The position numbers were made by a program, and so were the translations under genes. A DNA stretch of 64,000 nucleotides, from positions 62,001-126,000 of the forward strand of contig MCFL01000014.1 of NCBI GenBank assembly GCA_002102555.1. The letters are read 5' to 3'. The stretch is from Catenaria anguillulae PL171 (taxonomy: Eukaryota > Blastocladiomycota > Blastocladiomycetes > Blastocladiales > Catenariaceae). The notes beneath the pieces were generated by a model, which saw only the letters and a program-made list of their open reading frames with translations, did no database searches and was not told the DNA's origin. Shown here piece by piece: positions 57,901 to 64,000 of this stretch; positions within the stretch are counted from its first letter, which is position 1, and each line of letters starts with the position of its first letter.

Positions 57901-59193
57901 TCATGTCAGTCTCCGATGCGGTCCTTCATGGCATGTGGATTGATCAAATCGGATGTGAAAATGGAATCTATATTTACAAAAGACTCCTGTGAAGCATTGC
58001 GAACCCGACTCACTCGTCGTCTTCCATTTCGCCTGCCGCCGAGCGTACTCTCCCAGTAAATGGGGCCTCAACACGGCCAACGACACCAAAACAGCCTCCT
58101 CGGTCCGAATGGTCCGACTGCCCTGGCCCGGGCATGTGTTGATCCAATGATCAAACAAGGTGTGCGCATCCTCGGCCGCCACGTGCAGCTGCTCATCGGC
58201 ATCAATGGCCGCCTCAACGCCCTTGACGCCGCCAAACACAATGAGTGCGCGCTTGAACTTGGTGGGAAACACATTCTCGCTGCCGCCCTCGCGCTCGCTG
58301 CGCCTGCGTGCCTCGCCCACTGCGTGTGTCAAGGTGACGCCACGCTCGGACGTGCCAATCTTGAGATCGTACTCGTTGCCGCCCGGGCCCTGGGCAAAGA
58401 CGTTGTGCAGGCCCTCGGCCAGCCGCACCGTGTATCCCCAGTACACGCCATCGGCTTCACGTGGAGTCGACCTTGACACGGGATCGGCAATGGGCAGGCC
58501 GCTGGGTCCCGTCTCATCGAGCCTCATGCGCACCGTGACGCGCACGCCAGGTTGCAGCACTTTGCCTGCCAAGTACACGTCCTTGCGCAATCCGCAGTTG
58601 ACCAAGCATCCACCGGCCGCGGCCGCAGCGCCACCGGGCGGCTTCTTGGCGAGCACCACGCCGTCGCGGTACAAACTCTTTTCGTCCACACGCACATGAT
58701 GCGGGGCGTCGAGCGGGTTCAACAAGCCGGCAAACCGGAGCGACGGGTGGACAGGGAAAAACTCTTTGCGGAGGTACTGTGGGCACTCTTGGTACAGCAA
58801 CAAGCGCGCGAGAAACACGTTGGGGTCCTTGAGTGGATCGGGTTTCATGGGCGTGGGCGACTCATTGTACACAATGATTTCGTCAATGTTGTAAATGGCG
58901 GCCGCGCGTGCAATTTGGCCCGCGACATAGGTCTTGAGTTCGAGCGATTGGCAATTGTCAATAATGGAGCCCGGAATGGCCATCGAGATGGTGTGTGCGC
59001 GGGGCTGGCCGCCAGCGTTGAGGACCGTGGTTGCAACCGGGTTGGCTGCGGGTGAGGCCGACGGCTGGTGCGCCAGGCGGTACGTCAATTGGTTCTTTTT
59101 CGGACGCTTGGTCGGGTCACTGCCGGGCAACTTGTCGGCGGCACCGGTGGAGGCCGGATCGGTGCTGGATTTGTCGGATGCTTTGCGTTTCAT
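57901..59193 (-). CDS. SPOUT-family RNA methyltransferase (SPOUT1/C9orf114-like)
   Basis: A single long exon starts MKRKASDKSSTD at 59193 (an upstream in-frame alternative exists at 59253). After a Lys-rich leader the core matches the C9orf114/SPOUT1 family: TISMAIPGSIIDNCQSLELK, TYVAGQIARAAAIYNIDEII, LLLYQECPQYLRKEFFPVHP, SLRFAGLLNPLDAPHHVRVD, VNCGLRKDVYLAGK, DGVYWGYTVRLAEGLHNVF and YDLKIGTSERG. KRALIVFGGVKGVEAAIDAD is the S-adenosylmethionine knot. INTCPGQGSRTIRTEEAVLV follows, usual for the knotted C-terminal half. The family methylates RNA. The frame runs past the expected end (about 58010) to 57901, adding an unusual aromatic tail, perhaps after a lost stop or base. Confidence 0.92.
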   Translation of the reverse strand: MKRKASDKSSTDPASTGAADKLPGSDPTKRPKKNQLTYRLAHQPSASPAANPVATTVLNAGGQPRAHTISMAIPGSIIDNCQSLELKTYVAGQIARAAAIYNIDEIIVYNESPTPMKPDPLKDPNVFLARLLLYQECPQYLRKEFFPVHPSLRFAGLLNPLDAPHHVRVDEKSLYRDGVVLAKKPPGGAAAAAGGCLVNCGLRKDVYLAGKVLQPGVRVTVRMRLDETGPSGLPIADPVSRSTPREADGVYWGYTVRLAEGLHNVFAQGPGGNEYDLKIGTSERGVTLTHAVGEARRRSEREGGSENVFPTKFKRALIVFGGVKGVEAAIDADEQLHVAAEDAHTLFDHWINTCPGQGSRTIRTEEAVLVSLAVLRPHLLGEYARRQAKWKTTSESGSQCFTGVFCKYRFHFHIRFDQSTCHEGPHRRLT

Positions 59194-59687
59194 GGTAGCT
59201 GCGTATATACTTGATGTGTCATGTACCACGAATGCCGGTGAGGTTGAGCTCAAGCCAGCGTGCCAGCTCCTCGTTCTCAGTTCTCACGTCACCAGACTAT
59301 AATGAGGGTGAGTAAAGCTTGTTCGCATCAGACGAGGGCACGTGAGCGGTTGACGCGTCTGCCAACTCGTTCCGGCTGGTGTGCTGCGGATGGATGTCCC
59401 AGCCGGAAACGCTTCAGTGGCGTTGCTGACGAGATCGGCTTAGTTGCGTACTTCTCAAGCTTCAGATTTGACGTGGATGGGGCCGTGACTCCATCGCCAT
59501 CAAGTCGACTCCGTCAGAGTCGATGCTAAAAACGGCCGCCAGATTGCTCTCGTGGACCGCACAAACCGCACGTCCAAATGGGAGACAAGGTTTTCCCCCT
59601 CTCTCTCTGGTCTTGACAGTGACCATTATCACTTACGAATGTACCTATTTACCATGAAGTGCTGAAGTGAGCAATCGAGCTTTCGTC
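59194..59687. other. Divergent promoter, SPOUT1 and SDR genes
   Basis: 494 bases between divergent starts. C/T runs occur just upstream of the SDR (CCCCCTCTCTCTCTGG, 59597-59612). No coding feature is supported. Confidence 0.4.
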
Positions 59688-60865
59688 ATGGACCATCCAC
59701 CTTCCTCCGCTTCATCTCCAAATCGAGCCGGGACTGGAAGCGGCACCAGCGACCACGGCTCACTAAACGTCGTAGTCACGGGCGGCTCCTCAGGCATCGG
59801 CGCCGCCATCGTCCACGCTTTTGCAGCCCGCGGCCACAAGGTCCTGTACTCATACTTTTCGCACCCGCCGTGTCCAAATTCGTTACCACGTGGCGTGCAC
59901 GCCCATTTTCTCGACCAGGGCGACCCAATATCCATCCAATCTTTCGCCAAAAGTGTCCGTGGGTGGCTCGGTACCCATGGTCATCCATCGCGAAAGCTTG
60001 ATGTGCTCGTAAACAACGCTGCACTGGGTTCCGCGACGGTCAAGGCGTATCTCGACTCGTCAACAAGCGCCCAAATCAGACAGCTCGCCGTCGCGCCATC
60101 TCTATCGTTTTCCAGCGACAGCGACGTGCATGGCCACAGTGATCCAAAAGCCGCTGCATCATCCACCGTTGCTCAAGACGTGGCTCTCATGCAAGTCAAT
60201 GCCCTCGGCCCGCTCTGGGTGACCCATCCTTGCTCCCACTCATGACGTCGAATGCAAATTCGCGTTCGTCCGTCATCTTCCTTGGCTCGGTTGGGGGCGG
60301 CACGGCCGTGTTTCCCGAATACCTCCCAGCCGACCTCATGTCCAAAGCCGCCGTGGGATACCTTACGCGCCATTTGGCCGCCGCCCACTCGCATTCACCT
60401 GTTGACGTTCTGTGCGTCTCGCCGGGCGCGACACGCACGTCCATGTTTGAGGCGTCGACGCTCAATGCCATGGGCCCCGAGGAGAAGCAGCGGTTTTTGG
60501 CGAGTATGCCCAAGGGATCGTTAATTGAACCAGACGAAGTGGCACAATGCGTGTTGGCCATTGCAACGAGCGGGTGGGCCAGGATTTTGCACGGGGCGTG
60601 TATTGACGCGAGTTTGGGTCTGGGTGTCCGGCCAGGTTTGCAGACCGAGTTTCCGGCGGCGGTGCCACAGCCAGCAGAGGTCAAGAAGAGTCTCAACCCC
60701 TCTGAAGGGAGTGTTCCTCCGCCTCCATCAGGACCCCCGGGTGCTCAATGGCACTTGCCCAAGCGGCCAGCGTTTGCTCCACCACCATCCGCCACACCAG
60801 CCGATGATCCTCTGTCTGTATCCTTGCACCAGCTTGCTGCGAGTTTACGGAAACCTAGGCTCTGA
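59688..60865 (+). CDS. Short-chain dehydrogenase/reductase, atypical active site
   Basis: The N-terminal Rossmann motif is present (NVVVTGGSSGIGAAIVHAFA), with VLVNNAALGSA as the NNAG-equivalent and QVNALGPLWVTHP as helix alphaE. A one-base break near 60231 moves the frame into LLPLMTSN, after which FLGSVGGGTA supplies the catalytic Ser. The YxxxK position reads DLMSKAAVGYL: Lys is in place, but the residue four before it is Asp, and the nearest Tyr (EYLPADLMSK) is seven before Lys. VDVLCVSPGATRTSMFEAST is the usual PG motif. The C-terminus adds a Pro-rich tail (SEGSVPPPPSGPPGAQWH). Two inserts of low complexity lie between the NNA and catalytic motifs. The substrate cannot be inferred. Confidence 0.8.
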
Positions 60866-61043
60866 TTCTGTTTCGGCCCTTTTGTGTTGTGCTTTGGCCT
60901 GCGATCGATTTCCCACACTTGACTCATCCATTTGCATTCACCCACTACTGTTCCCGATAGCTCATGATGCCCCACCCTTAGTGTCAGCAAGGCTGCAATA
61001 GAATTAAGTATTTCTCTGAACATGAGCGTTCGCATGAGCTGAA

Positions 61044-61620
61044 TTACTCCTCTGCCGACACAGACCCGGCCCCGCTCGTGCCAGTGCCCTCGTCATCGTC
61101 CGTTTCGGCCCTTTCCAAATCCTTGAGCGTCTCCCACCATTCCGGGTGTTTTTGGCATTGCCCTCCTCAGATCCGAGCAGGTCTTGGATGCCAAAATTCC
61201 CACAGTACCAACATCCACTCGAGGGACTCATCCCACCACGACTGGCACTCGCCGGTAATGGCCAGCACATCCTCGGCGATCCCAACGTTTGCAGCACACC
61301 TCATCGCACGTATCACGACCCTGGGATAATGAAGCTTACACGACACGTGCTCTGGCGCAAACTGGTGCCACAACCACAGCGGCGTATTCTTGTTCCAGAC
61401 CATCTGCTTGGTAACGTATCCCGCATCAAACTTGATGTAGAACGCCAACGCACGGACGAGATCCGTCCAACCTCACGTAATCGACTGCGCTACCAGGCGT
61501 TGCCCTTGAGCAGACTCTTGACCAACATTTTCGCTGACCTGCGCGGCGGCCAGCTGCACAAGAAAGCACCACTTGCTGCACGCATGGAATGACAACGGAA
61601 ATGCAATATCCAACGTGGCA
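61044..61620 (-). pseudogene. Remnant D: C-terminal fragment of the paralogous family
   Basis: Reading from 61448, LAFYIKFDAGYVTKQMVWNK, TPLWLWHQFAPEHVSCKLHY and AANVGIAEDVLAITGECQSW, then WDESLEWMLVLWEFWHPRP, match the last 120 residues of members B and C. After one frame change near 61170, HPEWWETLKDLERAETDD continues to a TAA at 61044, matching the very end of C (GWRETLKDLESAE). Upstream of 61450 only faint similarity remains, and no F-box-like or central block is found. It is therefore a truncated copy, head-to-head with member E. Confidence 0.65.
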
Positions 61621-61785
61621 CCGTTTGCTCAAACCAACCCAACGTTCGCAGCACGCGCGAAACACTTAAAGCTCGTACAAGGTTCCGAGTATGCCATTGA
61701 CGATGAGCGAGTTTGGAGACATCCAAGCAAAGATGTCGCATGGCATGAGGTCGAACACCTCGGGCGAGAGTCAAGGAAAATCTCC

Positions 61786-61799
61786 GGGGGGGGGGGGGG
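61786..61799 (+). repeat. Poly-G homopolymer
   Basis: A run of 14 G between remnant D and member E. A second run of 12 G lies at 5630-5641. Such tracts are prone to length errors and can form G-quadruplex-like structures. Confidence 0.9.
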
Positions 61800-61977
61800 T
61801 TCATCCGAGAGCAAGCTTGGAGAAGCAATCATTTTACACAAGGCGGTATTGCATAGAGTTATTTTCGTAGGATGTGGGGAATACAGGGTGCTGGCTCTAT
61901 GGTTGACTCGGACATGTACATTAATACATTTGGAAAGTGGCAGCATGATTGTCACTTCCAACAGGTGACTCACTGCG

Positions 61978-62010
61978 ATGCATGGCCAGCTGACATGCAT
62001 GGCAACTGAC
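61978..62010 (+). repeat. Imperfect tandem repeat with ATGCATGGC motif
   Basis: Two adjacent copies, ATGCATGGCCAGCTGAC (61978-61994) and ATGCATGGCAACTGAC (61995-62010), lie 50-80 bp before the start of member E. A further ATGCATGC follows at 62023. An ATG-CAT-rich stretch (CTCATGCATTCCTCATGCACC) also precedes the start of member C at about 36349-36366. They could be promoter elements of the family. Confidence 0.5.
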
Positions 62011-62058
62011 GATGATCTTACAATGCATGCAAACACTCGCTCACATCCCCGATTCGCC

Positions 62059-64000
62059 ATGAATGCAACCAACAGCAATTCCGTTATGCATGTGGCGACA
62101 GCAACGGGCTCAGCCGCAGCCACGGTCATGCTGCCCTCGGAGCCAGAGCTGCTCCTGGCCATCGTTGGGCTGACAAATCTACACCTGCGCCTGCAAGCTT
62201 GTGCAACCGCTTGCCGCACCATTGCCCATGTCCTCCAAGCGTCCACTCCGCTCCTCAAGCGCCGCTGGTACCAGCACATGTGTGCGCGCCTCATCTTCAC
62301 AGATGACGACCACTTACTTGAACGTCACTTACAAGACTCTCGCCGAGCCGAGCAGCAGCTTCAAGTCATGATTCGGCACTCACAACCAGTATCAGTCACG
62401 GTGGGCCATGTTCCTCAAGCAGGGGTTGATCGTTGCCCCGGCAGACGGGCTCGTAGCTGCAGTGCCAATGTCCTTGGCGCCGGGTATTTGCAACGAGCGC
62501 GGCGCCAGACACCCCATAGTGGATGCCTTCATTGACCGAGGTCTTGTCGATTATCTGCTGGCGCCGAAATCGGGTTTATTCACCCGCCCGGCATTTCACG
62601 GCCAGGTTGTCGACTTGCAACCGTCACACATTCAACGCAAGCTCCAATCCATGTGGACAGAGTCTGGCAAGCTGGCGTGCCGATGAGCAACACTTGGGAT
62701 CCACTAGTGGATGCCATTCAGCTCGCCATCTTTTTTCTTCGCAGCGGCAACACCGACCTCTTTCACCACACCCTCGGCCGCTCCACTCTCTTAACCCCGC
62801 TCTCGCCAAAACGACCGCATCTTTCAAGCACTGGTCCGCCCTGGCCATGGACAACAGGCGGGCCACCCGAATCGTGTGCCAGCAGATCAACGTGCACGAG
62901 CCTGACGCGCAAATCTCATTTGCACAATTTCTTGCGACGCTGTGTGTGTTTGACTGGTCACTCGCCTCGCTGCTCGCCGTTTTGCAAGTGTTTGCCCTAG
63001 ATCCTTCGCATGTCACAGACTGGATCAACACCGAGTCGCGCATGATGTACCATGTCCTTGACTGGATGGACAATGACATTGACGTTGCGCGGATCATTGA
63101 GCTGTTGCAGTGGTTCAAGAATCTTGGCGTCTTTCCGAGGACCACGTTTCCCGTCGCTGCCCGGACAAAGCGGCCCGAGTTGTTTGTATGGTTGTTTGAG
63201 GAGTACGACCGATCCGTGGTCGATTCCGTCCAGGATGCGACTTTGAGGGCGAATGCGGGCAGGGCGATCGTGTCTGCGGCCATTGCGGCGTCGACGGGCA
63301 GCGAAGACGAGGACAAGTCAGTAAGCGCCCAGCTGATGGATCTGGTGCGGTTTGCTTTTGATAAGGATCTGGTGGACGTGCAGACCAAAGGCCATGTTCT
63401 GGCAGAGGGCTTGGCAAGCGAGTGTGGAGAGATGAGGTCTTGGGAGCGGCTGGTCGACTCCACCATGGCCCAAGGCGAGGAGGATATAGATGTATTGCTT
63501 GCGGGTGCGCTCATTCAGATTGTCCAATGCCATCAGCTCCAGAACTGACGCACATACCTCTTTCAGCTCTCCGCTATGAGCTTGAGCCCAAAGGCACAAG
63601 ACTCACGCCCATGCTCCTCTTTCATTCGATCATGCCGCCCATCACACCCAACCTCCTCGTCATTGACCACATTTTCGACCGGCTGTACGTGCACCACCAA
63701 CTCACGCCCACGACTCTCTTTACCAAGCATGGCCGCGACTGGGACTCGCGGTTCGTGCTCCGCCTTCTCGACATCCGCCCACCCGCGCAACATCCATGGG
63801 ACTATTTCGCATGCGCACATCAAGTTGTTGAATGGATATGTTTGCCTCGGAAAGCGGACTGGTTGTCAGCGATGTGGCGCGGGGCCATGCTGTGCCACTT
63901 GCTGGACAAGATGATTGCGGACGGCGAGGGACAGCTCAAGGAGCATTTGGCCCAGTTGCATATGGATCAGGTGGCCGTGATGGTAGCTGTGGCCGCTTGC
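62059..64000 (+). CDS. Family member E: F-box-like paralogous protein (partial)
   Basis: From the ATG at 62059 the N-terminus is Ala/Thr-rich, then VMLPSEPELLLAIVGLTNLH and CATACRTIAHVLQASTP form the F-box-like segment. Family blocks follow: IDRGLVDYLLAPKSGLF, DAIQLAIFFLRSGNTDLFHH, FKHWSALAMDNRRATRIV, VLQVFALDPSHVTDWINTES, IIELLQWFKNLGVFPRTTFP and LVRFAFDKDLVDVQTKGHVL. A phase-1 intron at 63505-63566 leads to LRYELEPKGTRLTPMLLFHS, DYFACAHQVVEWICLPRK and VAVMVAVAAC at the window edge. The frame shifts near 62400 and 62690; the central exon (62810-63504) is intact. The C-terminal block lies beyond the window. Function unknown. Confidence 0.65.

Noticed and set aside
1-64000. tRNA, rRNA, CRISPR or bacterial operon features
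   Set aside because: No cloverleaf with a proper B-box, no rRNA stretch and no spaced direct repeats were found; introns exclude a bacterial source.

Overview
The window is nuclear DNA of a flagellated (zoosporic) fungus, most likely Blastocladiomycota or Chytridiomycota. Nearly every gene is split by short GT-AG introns of about 60-125 nt. Genes sit close together on both strands, and the proteins are typical fungal/opisthokont housekeeping proteins. Two flagellar genes, an alpha-tubulin acetyltransferase (ATAT1/MEC-17) and a MAK/ICK/MOK-type kinase, argue against Dikarya. The phylum is inferred from gene content only.

Layout. 1-8 kb: a tail-anchored coiled-coil protein; a TMEM70-like mitochondrial assembly factor divergent from a cytochrome c oxidase COX7C/Cox8 subunit; ATAT1; a five-exon leucine-rich repeat protein. 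8-18 kb: a class I (CcP/APX-type) peroxidase divergent from RPB11; a MINDY-like protein; mitochondrial elongation factor G; mevalonate kinase. 18-30 kb: the flagellar-type kinase; remnant A of a paralogous family; Pol III subunit RPC5; a two-finger GATA factor; the V-ATPase c'' proteolipid; a small LRR protein. 30-43 kb: a small coiled-coil protein; a PLB1-like GDSL lipase; family members B and C in tandem; an ASXH/DEUBAD protein convergent with a UCH37/BAP1-type deubiquitinase. 43-50 kb: cysteine dioxygenase, IMP3, a membrane protein and an ASA1/GNB1L WD40 protein. 50-61 kb: a very large unknown protein, a secreted HEXXH protein, a SPOUT methyltransferase and an SDR. 61-64 kb: remnant D head-to-head with member E, which runs off the window.

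The most novel content is a five-copy paralogous family (A-E): about 700-900 residues, an F-box-like N-terminus, then conserved helical blocks that I cannot assign to any known family. C and E share an intron of identical phase and location. A and D are decayed fragments. The most suggestive gene neighbourhood is the DEUBAD/ASXH protein beside a UCH deubiquitinase, resembling the partners of the PR-DUB complex.

A technical caveat affects the whole window. Many conserved genes (mitochondrial EF-G, mevalonate kinase, IMP3, GATA, lipase, ASA1, SDR) carry isolated single-base frame breaks, mostly a missing base in or beside a short G/C run. These look like consensus errors rather than biology, so several CDS entries below are spans with stated frame breaks instead of clean exon joins.
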